A stretch of DNA of 64,000 nt from assembly GCF_030238365.1 (NCBI RefSeq), contig NZ_JASSOT010000063.1, forward strand, positions 124,001 through 188,000. The letters are read 5' to 3'. This stretch comes from Lelliottia wanjuensis. Lineage in GTDB: Bacteria > Pseudomonadota > Gammaproteobacteria > Enterobacterales > Enterobacteriaceae. A program made the translations under genes and the position numbers. Numbering within the stretch: the first letter of the stretch is position 1; every line of letters begins with the position of its first letter. The notes under the pieces are model-generated. The model had not been told where the DNA came from. It worked only from the letters and a program-made list of their open reading frames with translations, and searched no databases. Below are positions 9,353-19,684 of the stretch, one piece after another.

Positions 9353-9850
9353 TTATCCTGCGACGCTCGCAAAGAATTTTTGATAATCGGTCGCGTTTAA
9401 TACGTTTTCCAGATTAGCGACCAGTTCACGCAGCCCTTGTTCGTCCTCGGCGCTAAAGCGTCCGAAGACCGTGCTGTCGATATCCAGTACGCCAATAATC
9501 TGATTTTTTACGGTCAGCGGCAGGACGATTTCGGAGTTACTCGCCGAATCGCACGCAATGTGTCCGTCGAAGGCATGCACATCTTCAACGCGCTGAACCT
9601 GATTTTGCGCCACCGCAGTCCCGCACACGCCGCGTCCCACCGGGATCCGCACGCAGGCAAGCTTGCCCTGGAATGGCCCGAGAACCAGCGTATCCCCTTC
9701 CAGCAGGTAGAAACCAGCCCAGTTCACATCCGACAGACGCTCAAACAGCAGCGCGCTGGTATTTGCCAGCGTAGCTAAAAAACTGGTCTCACCTGTCATC
9801 AATGCCTGGAAATCGCGGTTCAAATCCGCGTAGAATTCTGTTTTGTTCAT
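9353..9850 (-). CDS. msrC: Free methionine-(R)-sulfoxide reductase (fRMsr, YebR)
   Basis: A 165-residue single GAF-domain protein. The three family cysteines are present at residues 66, 76 and 100 (motifs LACVRIP, GVCGTAV, HIACDSAS), equivalent to Cys84, Cys94 and Cys118 of the longer annotated E. coli form. The enzyme reduces free methionine-R-sulfoxide in the cytoplasm, with electrons from thioredoxin. The start chosen here is at MNKTEFYADL, consistent with homologues. It is divergent from letA. Confidence 0.95.
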   Translation of the reverse strand: MNKTEFYADLNRDFQALMTGETSFLATLANTSALLFERLSDVNWAGFYLLEGDTLVLGPFQGKLACVRIPVGRGVCGTAVAQNQVQRVEDVHAFDGHIACDSASNSEIVLPLTVKNQIIGVLDIDSTVFGRFSAEDEQGLRELVANLENVLNATDYQKFFASVAG

Positions 9851-9981
9851 TAATCAATCACTTGGTTGTCGTACAAAAAATAGAGCATAGCCTATTAAAA
9901 TAAACATTAAATGCGCTCATTCTCAAGATGAATCCCAAGATGAGTTAATATAACGTTAATTAATCCTTTAATGCGCGACTG

Positions 9982-11265
9982 ATGGCACTCAATACTCCAA
10001 GAATTACGCCGGCAAAAAAGATCACTGTCCACTCGGTCAGCGATGCGCTACCTCGTGCACATTATCAGCGTTGTCCGCAGTGCGATACGCTTTTTATGTT
10101 GCCGAAGATGAAATCGCATCAGAGCGCGTATTGCCCGCGCTGTGACGCCAAAATTCGCGATGGACGCGACTGGTCATTGACCCGTCTGGCGGCGATGGCC
10201 GTCACCATGCTCCTGCTCATGCCCTTTGCCTGGGGCGAACCGCTGCTCAAGTTATATCTGCTGGGGGTGCGCATCGACGCCAACCTGCTGATGGGGATTT
10301 GGCAGATGACCCGACAGGGCGATCCGTTGACCGGCGCAATGGTGCTGTTTTGCACCGTCGGCGCGCCAATGGTACTGGTCGCCGCTATCGCCTATCTCTG
10401 GTTCGGCAATATTCTGGGCATGAACTTGCGCCCGGTTCTGCTGATGCTGGAGAAGCTCAAGGAGTGGGTGATGCTGGATATCTATCTGGTCGGCATCGGC
10501 GTGGCGTCGATTAAGGTGCAGGATTACGCGTTCTTACAGCCCGGCATCGGCCTGTTTGCCTTTGTCGCGCTGGTGTTACTCAGCATCATGACGCTGATCC
10601 ATCTGAACGTGGAACAGCTCTGGGAGCGCTTTTACCCGCAGCGCCCGGCGACGCGGCCCGACCCGAATCTGCGCGCCTGCCTCGGCTGCCATTTTACCGG
10701 CCTGCCGGACGCGCGTGGTCGCTGTCCGCGCTGCCACATTCCGTTACGTTTGCGGCGTAAACAGAGCCTGCAAAAGTGCTGGGCCGCGCTGATTGCCTCG
10801 ATCGTTTTCCTTCTGCCCGCCAACCTGTTACCGATTTCGATCATTTACGTTAACGGTGCGCGGCAGGAAGACACTATCATGTCAGGTATTGTGTCGCTGG
10901 CGAGCAGTAACTTCGCCGTGGCGGGGGTGGTGTTTATAGCCAGTATTCTGGTGCCCTTCACCAAAGTCATCGTCATGTTCACCCTGCTCATCAGCATTCA
11001 ATTTAAATGTGAGCAAGGGTTACGCACCCGCATCCTGCTCCTGCGGTTTGTCACGTGGATTGGCCGCTGGTCGATGCTGGATCTGTTCGTTATTTCGTTA
11101 ATGATGTCGCTGATCAATCGCGATCAGTTGCTCGCTTTTACTATGGGACCCGCGGCTTTTTATTTCGGCTCTGCGGTGATATTGACTATTCTTGCAGTGG
11201 AATGGCTGGATAGCCGCTTACTTTGGGATGCACATGAGTCAGGAAACGCCCGCTTCGACGACTGA
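9982..11265 (+). CDS. letA: Intermembrane lipid transport membrane protein LetA (YebS)
   Basis: A 427-residue inner-membrane protein of the PqiA/LetA family. Two halves each carry a cytoplasmic zinc ribbon (CPQC...CPRC near residues 32-55, CLGC...CPRC near 230-255) followed by about four membrane helices. LetA partners with the LetB tunnel to move lipids across the envelope. The end of letA overlaps the start of letB by 32 bases, giving translational coupling. Confidence 0.95.
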   Translation: MALNTPRITPAKKITVHSVSDALPRAHYQRCPQCDTLFMLPKMKSHQSAYCPRCDAKIRDGRDWSLTRLAAMAVTMLLLMPFAWGEPLLKLYLLGVRIDANLLMGIWQMTRQGDPLTGAMVLFCTVGAPMVLVAAIAYLWFGNILGMNLRPVLLMLEKLKEWVMLDIYLVGIGVASIKVQDYAFLQPGIGLFAFVALVLLSIMTLIHLNVEQLWERFYPQRPATRPDPNLRACLGCHFTGLPDARGRCPRCHIPLRLRRKQSLQKCWAALIASIVFLLPANLLPISIIYVNGARQEDTIMSGIVSLASSNFAVAGVVFIASILVPFTKVIVMFTLLISIQFKCEQGLRTRILLLRFVTWIGRWSMLDLFVISLMMSLINRDQLLAFTMGPAAFYFGSAVILTILAVEWLDSRLLWDAHESGNARFDD

Positions 11266-13867
11266 AGCGAGAATTAAAACAAAACGCCGCATTTCGCCAT
11301 TCTGGTTGCTGCCCGTCATCGCTTTGATGATTGCGGGCTGGCTTATCTGGACGAGCTATCAGGATCGCGGCAATACCATCACCATTGACTTCCAGACGGC
11401 GGACGGCATCGTCGCGGGGCGAACCCCCGTGCGCTTCCAGGGCGTCGAAGTGGGAACGGTCGAGGATATCCGGCTCGGCAAGGATCTGAACAAAATTCAG
11501 GTTCGCGCCAGTATTAAAGCCGATATGCAGGATGCCCTGCGCAGCGAAACCCAGTTCTGGCTGGTGACGCCGAAAGCCTCTCTGGCGGGCGTTTCCGGGC
11601 TGGACGCGCTGGTCGGCGGGAACTATATCGGCATGATGCCCGGGAAAGGCGAACCGCAGGACCATTTCACCGCCCTGGACACCCAGCCCAAATACCGGCT
11701 GAACAATGGCGATCTGATGATCCATCTGCATTCGCCGGACTTAGGTTCCCTGAGCAGCGGCTCGGTGGTCTATTTCCGCAAAATCCCGGTCGGTCGCGTC
11801 TATGACTACGCCATTAACCCCAACAAACAGGGCGTCACCATTGACGTGCTGATCGAACGCCGCTTCACCGGTCTGGTGAAAAAAGGCAGTCGCTTCTGGA
11901 ATGTCTCGGGCGTGGATGCCGACGTCAGTTTCAGCGGTGCGAAAGTGAAGCTCGAAAGCCTGGCCGCGCTGGTCAATGGCGCGATCGCCTTCGATTCCCC
12001 GGAGAATTCGGACACCGCCGCCGCCGACGACAACTTCGGCCTGTATGCCGATCTGGCCCACAGCCAGCGCGGCGTGATCGTCAAACTGGCCCTGGCGGAT
12101 GCCAAAGGACTTAACGCCGGTTCGACGCCATTGATGTACCAGGGTTTGCAGGTCGGGCAGCTCACCAAACTGACGCTGAACCCGGGCGGCTCGGTGACCG
12201 GCGAAATGACCGTCGACCCGAGCGTCGTCGATCTTCTGCGTGAAAAAACGCGTATCGAACTGCGCAATCCGAAAATTTCACTGAGTGATGCCAGCATCAG
12301 CAGCCTGCTGACGGGCAGCACCTTTGAGCTGATCCCAGGCGAAGGCCAGCCCAACAGCAACTTTGTTATCGCGCCCGCAGATAAAGCCTTACTGCAAAAA
12401 CCTGGCGTGATGACCCTGACCCTGACCGCACCAGAGAGTTACGGCATTGAAGCCGGACAGCCGCTGATTCTGCACGGCGTACAGGTCGGCCAGGTGCTGG
12501 AGCGCAAACTGACCGAAAAAGGCGTCACTTTCTCCGTCGCGGTCGATCCGCAATACCGTGACCTGGTGCATGGCGACAGCAAGTTTGTGGTCAACAGCCG
12601 GGTCGACGTCAAAGTCGGTCTCGACGGCGTCGAGTTCCTCGGAGCCAGCGCCAGCGAATGGATCAACGGCGGCATTCGTATTCTGCCGGGCCAGAAAGGC
12701 GAGATGCGCGACAGCTATCCGCTGTACGCCAACCTGGAAAAAGCGATTGAAAACAGCCTGAGCGATATGCCGACCACCACCCTGACGCTGCGCGCTGACA
12801 CTCTGCCAGACGTGCAGGCCGGTTCGGTGGTGCTGTACCGCAAATTCGAAGTGGGCGAAGTGATCACCGTGCGTCCGCGCGCCGACGCCTTTGATATCGA
12901 ACTGCATATCAAACCGGAGTATCGCAATTTACTCACCGCCAACAGCGTCTTCTGGGCCGAAGGCGGCGCGAAAGTGCAGCTTAACGGCAGCGGACTGACC
13001 GTGCAGGCCTCTCCCCTTTCCCGCGCGCTGCGTGGGGCGATCAGCTTTGATAACTTAAGCGGTGCAGGCGCGAACCAGCGCAAAGGCGATAAACGCGTGC
13101 TCTATCCGTCGGAAACCGCCGCACGCGCGGTCGGCGGCCAGATTACGCTCCACGCCTTCGACGCGGGCAAACTCGCAGAAGGGATGCCGATTCGCTACCT
13201 GGGCATTGATATCGGGCAGATCCAGAAGCTGACGCTGATTACTGCCCGCAATGAAGTCCAGGCCACGGCGGTGCTTTATCCGGAATACATGCAGAACTTT
13301 GCCCGCACCGGAACGCGCTTCTCGGTGGTAACGCCGCAGATTTCTGCCGCCGGCGTTGAGCATCTCGACACCATCCTGCAGCCGTACATCAACGTCGAAC
13401 CGGGCAACGGCAACGCGCGCCGCGACTTTGAGCTGCAGGAAGCGACCATCACGGACTCCCGCTATCTCGATGGCCTGAGCATTGTGGTGGAAGTGCCGGA
13501 AGCGGGTTCCATGAGTATCGGCACGCCTGTGTTGTTCCGCGGCATTGAGGTCGGTACCGTGACCGGGCTGACGCTGGGTACGCTGTCGGATCGCGTGATG
13601 GTAGGGCTTCGGATCAGCGAGCGCTATCAGCATCTGGTGCGTAACAACTCCGTCTTCTGGCTGGCCTCGGGGTATTCCCTTGATTTCGGCCTGACAGGCG
13701 GCGTGGTGAAAACCGGGACCTTTAACCAGTTCATCCGCGGCGGCATCGCCTTTGCGACGCCTCCAGGCACGCCACTCGCCCCGAAAGCGCAGCCGGGCAA
13801 ACACTTCCTGTTGCTCGAAAGCGAACCGAAAGAGTGGCGTGAATGGGGCACCGCCCTGCCACGTTAA
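11234..13867 (+). CDS. letB: MCE-domain lipid tunnel protein LetB (YebT)
   Basis: An 877-residue protein starting at MSQETPAST inside the end of letA; a start 14 codons earlier was rejected because 877 residues match E. coli LetB. One N-terminal membrane helix (about residues 22-42) is followed by seven MCE domains, visible as repeats of the pattern PVxFxGxxVGxV and SxFWxxxG. LetB forms a stacked hexameric tube spanning the periplasm for lipid movement between membranes. Expressed with letA. Confidence 0.96.
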   Translation: MSQETPASTTEARIKTKRRISPFWLLPVIALMIAGWLIWTSYQDRGNTITIDFQTADGIVAGRTPVRFQGVEVGTVEDIRLGKDLNKIQVRASIKADMQDALRSETQFWLVTPKASLAGVSGLDALVGGNYIGMMPGKGEPQDHFTALDTQPKYRLNNGDLMIHLHSPDLGSLSSGSVVYFRKIPVGRVYDYAINPNKQGVTIDVLIERRFTGLVKKGSRFWNVSGVDADVSFSGAKVKLESLAALVNGAIAFDSPENSDTAAADDNFGLYADLAHSQRGVIVKLALADAKGLNAGSTPLMYQGLQVGQLTKLTLNPGGSVTGEMTVDPSVVDLLREKTRIELRNPKISLSDASISSLLTGSTFELIPGEGQPNSNFVIAPADKALLQKPGVMTLTLTAPESYGIEAGQPLILHGVQVGQVLERKLTEKGVTFSVAVDPQYRDLVHGDSKFVVNSRVDVKVGLDGVEFLGASASEWINGGIRILPGQKGEMRDSYPLYANLEKAIENSLSDMPTTTLTLRADTLPDVQAGSVVLYRKFEVGEVITVRPRADAFDIELHIKPEYRNLLTANSVFWAEGGAKVQLNGSGLTVQASPLSRALRGAISFDNLSGAGANQRKGDKRVLYPSETAARAVGGQITLHAFDAGKLAEGMPIRYLGIDIGQIQKLTLITARNEVQATAVLYPEYMQNFARTGTRFSVVTPQISAAGVEHLDTILQPYINVEPGNGNARRDFELQEATITDSRYLDGLSIVVEVPEAGSMSIGTPVLFRGIEVGTVTGLTLGTLSDRVMVGLRISERYQHLVRNNSVFWLASGYSLDFGLTGGVVKTGTFNQFIRGGIAFATPPGTPLAPKAQPGKHFLLLESEPKEWREWGTALPR

Positions 13868-13872
13868 TCGAA

Positions 13873-13902
13873 CGCTCCGGTGTCAACGCACCGGAGCCTT
13901 TA
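13873..13902 (+). terminator. Terminator of letA-letB
   Basis: The hairpin CTCCGGTG / CACCGGAG is followed by a short T-rich tail directly after letB. Confidence 0.65.
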
Positions 13903-13942
13903 TGGTACACTGCGCGCCTTATCTACTCCCTGTGGTACGCCC

Positions 13943-15385
13943 GTGGCTCAAAACTCCGTGTTTCTTCCTGACGAATTCCTGGCGCAGATGCGCGAGGCAC
14001 TTCCCGCTCATCTCTCGATGGATGATTTTATCGCCGCCTGCCAGCGCCCGTTACGCCGCAGCATTCGCGTGAATACGCTCAAAGTCAGCGTCGCCGATTT
14101 CCTGACGCTGGTGTCGCCCTACCGCTGGCAGCTGACGCCCGTCCCGTGGTGTGCGGAAGGTTTCTGGATTGAGCGCGATGACGAAGATGCCCTGCCGCTG
14201 GGAAGTACCGCCGAGCACCTGAGCGGGCTGTTTTACATTCAGGAAGCGAGCTCAATGCTGCCCGTTGCCGCGCTGTTCGCCGATAACAATCAGCCTGCGC
14301 GGGTGATGGACGTGGCCGCCGCGCCCGGCTCGAAAACCACACAGATCGCCGCGCGGATGGGCAATCAGGGTGCCATTCTGGCCAATGAATTTTCCGCAAG
14401 CCGGGTGAAAGTCCTGCATGCCAACATCAGCCGCTGCGGGATCAGCAACGTTGCCCTGACTCACTTCGATGGCCGAGTCTTTGGCGCTGCGGTACCGGAA
14501 TCTTTCGATGCGATCCTGCTGGATGCTCCGTGTTCAGGCGAAGGCGTGGTGCGTAAAGATCCCGATGCCCTTAAAAACTGGTCTGTCGCCAGCAACCTTG
14601 AGATTGCCGCCACCCAGCGTGAGCTCATCGACAGCGCGTTTCACGCCCTGCGCCCGGGCGGGACGCTGATTTACTCCACCTGCACCCTGAACCGCGATGA
14701 GAACGAATCCGTCTGTCTGTGGCTGAAAGAGCAATACCCGCAGGCCGTCGAATTCGTGGCACTGGACAGACTGTTCGACGGCGCAAAAGAGGCCCTGACG
14801 GCGGAAGGTTTCCTTCACGTTTTCCCGCAAATTTTTGACTGCGAAGGCTTCTTTGTCGCGCGCCTGCGTAAAACGGCCGCCATTGACGCTTTACCGGCCC
14901 CGAAATTTAAAGTCGGCAACTTCCCGTTCTCCCCCCTGAAAGGACGCGAAACCGCGCAGGTCACCGAAGCCGCAAATAAAGTCGGCCTTCACTGGGACGA
15001 CAATCTGCGCCTGTGGCAGCGCGACAAAGAGATCTGGCTCTTCCCGGTCGAGATCGAGCCTCTCATCGGCAAAGTCCGTTTCTCCCGCATCGGTATGCGC
15101 CTGGCGGAAGTGCACAACAAAGGCTATCGCTGGCAGCATGAAGCGGTCATTGCCCTGGCGGGGAATGAAAATACCTTTGCCCTGACGCATAAAGAGGCGG
15201 AAGAGTGGTATCGCGGCCGCGATGTGTACCCGGAAGCCACGCCACCGGCAGACGAAATGATCGTCACCTATCAGGGCTTCTCGCTGGGCCTGGCGAAGAA
15301 AGTCGGCTCACGTCTGAAGAACAGCTACCCGCGCGAACTGGTTCGCGATGGTCGCCTGTTTACCGGTAACGATCTCAGCGAATAA
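13943..15385 (+). CDS. rsmF: 16S rRNA m5C1407 methyltransferase RsmF (YebU)
   Basis: The product has 480 residues from the GTG at 13943 ([12 protein letters not shown]), which fits the 479-residue E. coli enzyme; an earlier in-frame ATG at 13880 adds a non-conserved leader. It has the SAM-binding loop [12 protein letters not shown], the DAPCSGEG motif with the first conserved Cys and the STCTLN motif with the catalytic Cys, then a PUA-like C-terminal region. RsmF methylates C1407 of 16S rRNA in assembled 30S subunits. Confidence 0.96.
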   Translation: MAQNSVFLPDEFLAQMREALPAHLSMDDFIAACQRPLRRSIRVNTLKVSVADFLTLVSPYRWQLTPVPWCAEGFWIERDDEDALPLGSTAEHLSGLFYIQEASSMLPVAALFADNNQPARVMDVAAAPGSKTTQIAARMGNQGAILANEFSASRVKVLHANISRCGISNVALTHFDGRVFGAAVPESFDAILLDAPCSGEGVVRKDPDALKNWSVASNLEIAATQRELIDSAFHALRPGGTLIYSTCTLNRDENESVCLWLKEQYPQAVEFVALDRLFDGAKEALTAEGFLHVFPQIFDCEGFFVARLRKTAAIDALPAPKFKVGNFPFSPLKGRETAQVTEAANKVGLHWDDNLRLWQRDKEIWLFPVEIEPLIGKVRFSRIGMRLAEVHNKGYRWQHEAVIALAGNENTFALTHKEAEEWYRGRDVYPEATPPADEMIVTYQGFSLGLAKKVGSRLKNSYPRELVRDGRLFTGNDLSE

Positions 15386-15489
15386 AAAACAGCACATTTT
15401 CACTGGCGCTTTTGCTCTCCTGCACTACGCTGAAAAATGGGCGATCACACTGGTCGTACCAGATTTTAAGCAAAACTGCGGAGAGCATT

Positions 15490-15729
15490 ATGACGAAAAC
15501 CAGCGTGCGTATTGGCGCTTTTGAGATCGACGATGCGGAGTTGCGCGGCGATAATCAGGGCGATCGAACGTTAACCATCCCCTGTAAATCCGATCCGGAT
15601 TTATGTATGCAGCTCGATGCCTGGGACGCTGATACCAGCATTCCGGCGATCCTGGATGGCGAACATTCCGTGCTATACCGTGAACATTACGATCAGAAGT
15701 CCGATGCCTGGGTCATGCGCCTTGCCTGA
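15490..15729 (+). CDS. yebV: YebV family protein
   Basis: A 79-residue soluble protein from the ATG at 15490 (MTKTSVRIGAFEIDDAEL), preceded by a GGAGAG ribosome site. The longer open frame from 15412 was rejected. It matches YebV (DUF1480), an uncharacterised cytoplasmic protein that follows rsmF in enteric bacteria; yebV is under RpoE/RpoS influence in E. coli. Confidence 0.94.
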   Translation: MTKTSVRIGAFEIDDAELRGDNQGDRTLTIPCKSDPDLCMQLDAWDADTSIPAILDGEHSVLYREHYDQKSDAWVMRLA

Positions 15730-15737
15730 TTCCAAAA

Positions 15738-15764
15738 AGAACCCGCCCGAAGGCGGGTTATTTA
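15738..15764 (+). terminator. Terminator after yebV
   Basis: The hairpin AACCCGCC / GGCGGGTT with a GAA loop is followed by ATTTAT. The T-run is modest. Confidence 0.75.
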
Positions 15765-15834
15765 TGCCCTCAATTTCCCCTGCGATAAATCCTCCCCTAC
15801 ACTAATCATTCGGATCGCCAGATCAGAGGATGAG

Positions 15835-16026
15835 ATGTTCGCACTGGTACTCTTTGTTTGTTATCTGGACGGCGGCTGCGATGACATCGTGATTGATGTC
15901 TATAACAGCGAAATGCAGTGTGTTGCCTCCAAAAAAGAGCAGCGCATTCGCCACGGCGGCTGCTACCCGGTCGAGGAGTTTATCGACAGCTTCTGGACCC
16001 CGGCTCAGGAATACAGTGACTTTTAG
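15835..16026 (+). CDS. yebW: YebW (DUF1482 family small protein)
   Basis: A 63-residue protein with a hydrophobic start (MFALVLFVCYLDGG), four cysteines and the CYPVEEFID motif that defines the DUF1482 family. Function unknown; likely exported or membrane-associated. Its stop codon abuts the stop of pphA on the other strand with no base between. A phage-borne relative occurs at 59199-59393. Confidence 0.94.
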   Translation: MFALVLFVCYLDGGCDDIVIDVYNSEMQCVASKKEQRIRHGGCYPVEEFIDSFWTPAQEYSDF

Positions 16027-16671
16027 CTACTGGAGTTGCGCGAGGGTGAAGGTGCCGCCAAACACGGCGCCGGTGTCGATGTAATGTAAATTCCCGAAGT
16101 CAAAACGCGTATTGAGCGGCGTATGCCCGAACCAGAAATGGTCCGCACCGGAAATCCCCTCGCCGCGACCGCTCATCAGATGGCTGAGTCTCCCCCGCTC
16201 CCACAGCACGCGGCTGCGGCTGACGGGCTTATCCCGTTCATAGCTTTCAGAGGGGTAATCGGCGTGAGCAATCACGTTGAGCCCGTTGGCACAGGTGATT
16301 TCAATAATATAGGGTAATTGCCGACAGGCTTCGAGCAGCGCCATCGCATCTAATTTCTGCGGGTTCGTCAGGCGAGAAAACCAAATTCCGCCGTTCATCG
16401 TCCAGAGTGCAAAATCATTATTACTGAGCGCATCCAGCGCCATTTGTTCATGATTCCCGCGCACGGCGCGAAACCAATTTTCCTGCATCAGCGCTAAACA
16501 TTTCACGCTGTCCGGGCCGCGATCGATCAGGTCCCCCACGGAAATAAGCAAATCCTGATAGGGATTAAAATGAAGGCGTTTTAATTCATCCATCAGCCGT
16601 TGCCAGCAACCGTGAATGTCGCTCACAACCCAGACGTGACGCCATTGATGACCTTCAAGAATCTGGTACAT
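16027..16671 (-). CDS. pphA: Serine/threonine protein phosphatase PphA
   Basis: A 214-residue PPP-family metallophosphatase starting at MYQILEGHQW, chosen because a GGAGGGG ribosome site lies 7 bases upstream and the length then fits the 218-residue E. coli protein. The metal-binding blocks are SDIHGC, GDLIDRGP, GNHEQ and a late histidine in FGHTP. In E. coli PphA dephosphorylates phosphoproteins and feeds misfolded-protein signals into the Cpx pathway. It ends tail-to-tail against yebW. Confidence 0.95.
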   Translation of the reverse strand: MYQILEGHQWRHVWVVSDIHGCWQRLMDELKRLHFNPYQDLLISVGDLIDRGPDSVKCLALMQENWFRAVRGNHEQMALDALSNNDFALWTMNGGIWFSRLTNPQKLDAMALLEACRQLPYIIEITCANGLNVIAHADYPSESYERDKPVSRSRVLWERGRLSHLMSGRGEGISGADHFWFGHTPLNTRFDFGNLHYIDTGAVFGGTFTLAQLQ

Positions 16672-16839
16672 AGCCCCTCCATGAAGAAGTATAGCTAATA
16701 CACATTTATCAGGATCTGGCTCGATGATGTTGCTAACTTCAATCATCATTAAACGAAGCAGGAATAAAGGTTTAGCCGCTCTTAAATCGACGCGTTCCGC
16801 CCCTTAGAATAGATTCAGAATTCTAATGAGGTCATCATC

Positions 16840-17781
16840 GTGTCGAATACCAGCCTGCAAATTGATATGCCAGAAGCACAGCCTGCCAATATTATTTCCG
16901 CACTGACGAACGGTCAGCTTATCCCTGGGCCAATCTGGAAAAAGCGCGACTATCGAATTAAGTTCTTTCTGCGCTCTTTGCTGTTCTGGTCTTCGACAAA
17001 TCGCATGCTGAGCGCGCTGGCCCATCGCGCTGATTTTGACCGCCTGCTGGCCGCTCAGGTCACGCTGCCGAGCAAAACCCATCGTCAGTATCTGACGCGC
17101 GGTATCAATTCCAACCAGCGCGCCGAGGCAGTTGTTCGCCACTATGAGTGGCTCGATGCCCTGCCGGATACCAGTCTGGCCAATGCCCTTACCCATCCCG
17201 TCGCACAGCCGATCGTCCATTTCCAGGCGAAGGATGACGCGCGTTACGCCGTCTATGCCTCGTCCGCCAGCAAAGCAGAGCGCGAAGGTGAAAGCACTCT
17301 TTGGCTGCGCGATGAAGAAGAGACGCTGCTGGCGAGTGTGACCTTCAGCGTCGTGCCGGAAGGCGATCATTCGGCGTTAGTCATCGGCGGGCTGCAGGGT
17401 CCCCGTCGCGGCGTGACGCGCGAAACGATCAAGAAAGCGACCCGCGCCTGCCATGGCCTGTTCCCAAAACGCGTGCTGATGGAGGTAATTTTTAACCTTG
17501 CTGCCCACAGCGATATCAAAGCCATTTACGCCGTCAGCGATGAAGGCCACGTCTTCCGCGCCCTGCGCTATCGCCTGAGCAAAGGCCGCCATTTCCACGC
17601 CAGCTATGATGAATTCTGGGCCTCCATCGAAGGCCAGAAAATCTCCCGCTTCCGCTGGCAGCTGCCGTTACAGATGGAACGTAAATCGCTTGAGGAAATC
17701 GCCAGTAAAAAACGCGCCGAATACCGCCGCCGTTTTGGCCTGCTGGATGAAATCGCCGAAGGGATTAAGGCCCGCTTTTAA
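16840..17781 (+). CDS. VirK/YbjX family protein (DUF535)
   Basis: A 313-residue protein of the DUF535 family, with the typical WLDALPDTSLANAL, LVIGGLQGPRRG and YAVSDEGHVFRALRYRLSKG blocks. Salmonella VirK and YbjX belong here; they are PhoP-regulated and affect resistance to cationic peptides, but the biochemical activity is unknown. The start is a GTG with a GAGGT site 7 bases upstream. In the leader, GGTTTA at 16769 followed after five bases by a weaker half-site resembles a PhoP box, but the spacing to the nearest -10 is not the usual one. Confidence 0.85.
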   Translation: MSNTSLQIDMPEAQPANIISALTNGQLIPGPIWKKRDYRIKFFLRSLLFWSSTNRMLSALAHRADFDRLLAAQVTLPSKTHRQYLTRGINSNQRAEAVVRHYEWLDALPDTSLANALTHPVAQPIVHFQAKDDARYAVYASSASKAEREGESTLWLRDEEETLLASVTFSVVPEGDHSALVIGGLQGPRRGVTRETIKKATRACHGLFPKRVLMEVIFNLAAHSDIKAIYAVSDEGHVFRALRYRLSKGRHFHASYDEFWASIEGQKISRFRWQLPLQMERKSLEEIASKKRAEYRRRFGLLDEIAEGIKARF

Positions 17782-17786
17782 CCGAG

Positions 17787-17812
17787 GTGGTGGCATCCGC
17801 CACCACACAAAA
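17787..17812 (+). terminator. Terminator after the virK-like gene
   Basis: The hairpin GTGGTGGC / GCCACCAC is followed by an A-rich then T-rich stretch. It marks the end of the clearly host-type genes. Confidence 0.55.
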
Positions 17813-17975
17813 ATTTAACAAAACCGCCAAAAAGCACTGGACTTTCGCCTGCCAGATTAAGGTAGGATTTGTTTCTTTATCTGTGACTAAGAAGAATAAT
17901 TGATATCAAGTTGCGTGGTACAACAAAGGTTTTACCCAAAGAGAAATACAGTGAACAAGGAACAACTCGAAATCA

Positions 17976-18263
17976 TCATTCCCAAGTAGGCAGGACAATC
18001 AACAGCGACATGTCATGTCCTAACACATCCTCTCTGCTGTACTGCTCTGGAGATAGCCAGTAATAGACTTTCCTCTCGAATATGTCTACAAACTCGGAAT
18101 CAGGTGGTATGACATGAACAGCTGCAACCCGCCAATATTCTGAGATGGCATCCTCTCTATCCCGTGATGTTCCCCTATCCAATATGAAATTTCTCAACTT
18201 CGAATATTGCTTGCGAAAGCGCATTGTATGCCTCGGGATTGATAGTTCGGCGATTACTAACAA
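17976..18263 (-). CDS. Hypothetical protein (95 aa)
   Basis: An open frame of 95 codons in AT-richer DNA at the left edge of the prophage remnant. The product is charged, soluble and rich in aromatic residues (SEYWRVAAVHVIPPDSEF, KVYYWLSPEQYSREDVLG). I do not recognise the family. It ends over a short plus-strand frame (MNKEQLEIIIPK) that stops at once, so both may be fragments. It could be real or a relic. Confidence 0.45.
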   Translation of the reverse strand: MLVIAELSIPRHTMRFRKQYSKLRNFILDRGTSRDREDAISEYWRVAAVHVIPPDSEFVDIFERKVYYWLSPEQYSREDVLGHDMSLLIVLPTWE

Positions 18264-18611
18264 ATCTCCACAAGGATGAAATCATAGGTGCTGAATTAAT
18301 CAGCGTAAGTAGGATCCCTCAACATTACACACGATTAAACGTAGTTATGTGAAGTGTCATCCGGGATCTGAATCGGTGGTGGCATAAAGCGCTCCACGCC
18401 TGCAGGCAGAAAAAAAGCACCAACACGGGCGGGAGTATGGAATAAAAAAAACCGACCGTCCAGGAGAGGAAAACGGGGAACAGGCACAAAAAAGACCTAT
18501 CAGCGGCCTTAAATAGGTGCCCCGCGGGACACACAATGAGAGCACTATTTGGCGGGCCAGATACGAAAAAGCCCCGGCGGGATCAAAGCTTAAAATACAA
18601 ATGAATCGACG
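18264..18611. other. No supported gene; degraded mobile DNA
   Basis: Short, hydrophobic minus-strand frames of 62-69 codons overlap each other here (for example MCPAGHLFKAADRSFLCL), but none has a good ribosome site or a family I recognise. T-rich and GC-rich tracts alternate, which suggests decayed phage DNA. Confidence 0.35.
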
Positions 18612-18845
18612 TCATCGTAGTTGCCGATAAGAGCAGATTAATGTAATCAGCGCAGGTATTGCGGCAACAAACCAACCCGATATCAGTAGCAGATCGAGCG
18701 TGTCCTCATCCCCTGATAATGAAAAAATATCCTTAATCACATAAATCCACGACAAAGGGACATTGTAAAACCACACCGCTGATATACCGGCAAACATGAT
18801 AATGGCTATGAAAAGACTCAGTAGAAATATCAAAAATGTTCTCAT
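18612..18845 (-). CDS. Small membrane protein, candidate immunity partner
   Basis: A 77-residue protein with two membrane helices (about residues 3-27 and 50-70) joined by an acidic loop (SLSGDEDTLDL). Its start overlaps the end of the upstream DUF2778 gene in an ATGA junction, so the two are translated together. Known Tlde1 effectors are paired with small inner-membrane or periplasmic immunity proteins (Tldi1), and this position and topology fit that role. The function is inferred from position, not sequence. Confidence 0.6.
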   Translation of the reverse strand: MRTFLIFLLSLFIAIIMFAGISAVWFYNVPLSWIYVIKDIFSLSGDEDTLDLLLISGWFVAAIPALITLICSYRQLR

Positions 18846-19276
18846 GTTACGGTTATCGTTCCATGTGCTTTAAAGCTCGTACAGGGAACTGGCATCATCG
18901 TCGTGTTTAGCAATGCTTCCCGCAAATAGTCAAAATCTGACAAGCTGCAAAGCGTTATACACCCTTCACTCAACCCGCGCGGGCCAATCGGATGCAATCT
19001 AAAACTAGAGCGTTTAACACCCTCGACAAAAACTGCGTCGTCTATCTGCCAGTCCTCTTTATAAAGAGCGAACCATGTAGAACGGTCTGTGCCACAGAAA
19101 TTTTTCAGGCCGAAATCAGTTATTGCGCCCAACCGGCCACCGCTTTGCCTACTTAAAATAAAGTAGCGACCCGGGGGGATTGGGCCAATTTCCTTTCTGC
19201 CAGCCATTGTCACGTTATTGCGCCCAAATAGCTGACCTGAAAATGCGGGAAAGTTTCCCACTCCCGCTACGGTCAA
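18842..19276 (-). CDS. DUF2778 (Tlde1-like) peptidoglycan-targeting effector
   Basis: A 144-residue domain with the DUF2778 landmarks: GVGNFPAFSG, IGPIPPGRYFI, SGGRLGAITD, WFALYKEDWQIDD and the catalytic region FRLHPIGPRGLSEGCITL, holding the conserved His and Cys of L,D-transpeptidase-like enzymes. Salmonella Tlde1 is a type VI secretion effector that cuts or rewires tetrapeptide stems in the target periplasm. The frame opens at a TTG and stays open a further 37 codons upstream with no ATG or GTG, so the normal 5' end may be lost or recombined. The next gene is a small membrane protein. Confidence 0.8.
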   Translation of the reverse strand: MTVAGVGNFPAFSGQLFGRNNVTMAGRKEIGPIPPGRYFILSRQSGGRLGAITDFGLKNFCGTDRSTWFALYKEDWQIDDAVFVEGVKRSSFRLHPIGPRGLSEGCITLCSLSDFDYLREALLNTTMMPVPCTSFKAHGTITVT

Positions 19277-19684
19277 TATCGTGCAATCACGTCCACGGGC
19301 CTGTGTGTTCCGTAAGACCGGGGAAAAGATTGTCTGGGATTTCCATAGCGCCTCCAGGGTGATCGGTGCATCGCACGCGTCAGATCAGTTAAGCAAACAC
19401 AGCCTCTAACTCAAACGCTGATCGTATGAATATGGCAGTTTAGAGACAGGCATCACGAACTTTTTCGTTATCAAATACTGTAATTATATACAGCATCATG
19501 CATCAGTGGATGATCAAGGTCAAGTTAGAATATTACTCTAACACTATGTTTCAATTCTTCTTTTTTGAAACGCTTGGATGAGACATATTTTAACCACTTA
19601 TAGGAGATGAAGGTATTGGAAGACTATTTGATATGAGAAAAACCGCCAAAACGGGTTCCTTTTTCAATGTCTTGTTGTCAGCGA
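19277..19684. other. Intergenic region of the prophage remnant
   Basis: AT-rich DNA without a supported gene. The first part continues the open frame upstream of the DUF2778 gene. Near 19639-19661 a weak minus-strand hairpin (AACCCG / CGGTT) with a T-run could terminate the gene at 19685-20332. Confidence 0.4.

Noticed and set aside
16769-16785. PhoP-box-like pair upstream of the virK-like gene
   Set aside because: Only the first half-site fits well and the distance to the -10 is not the usual one; kept as a remark only.
18325-18545. Two overlapping hydrophobic minus-strand frames resembling short Ash-like proteins
   Set aside because: No good start signal, and the resemblance is only in composition. 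I list the stretch as degraded DNA.
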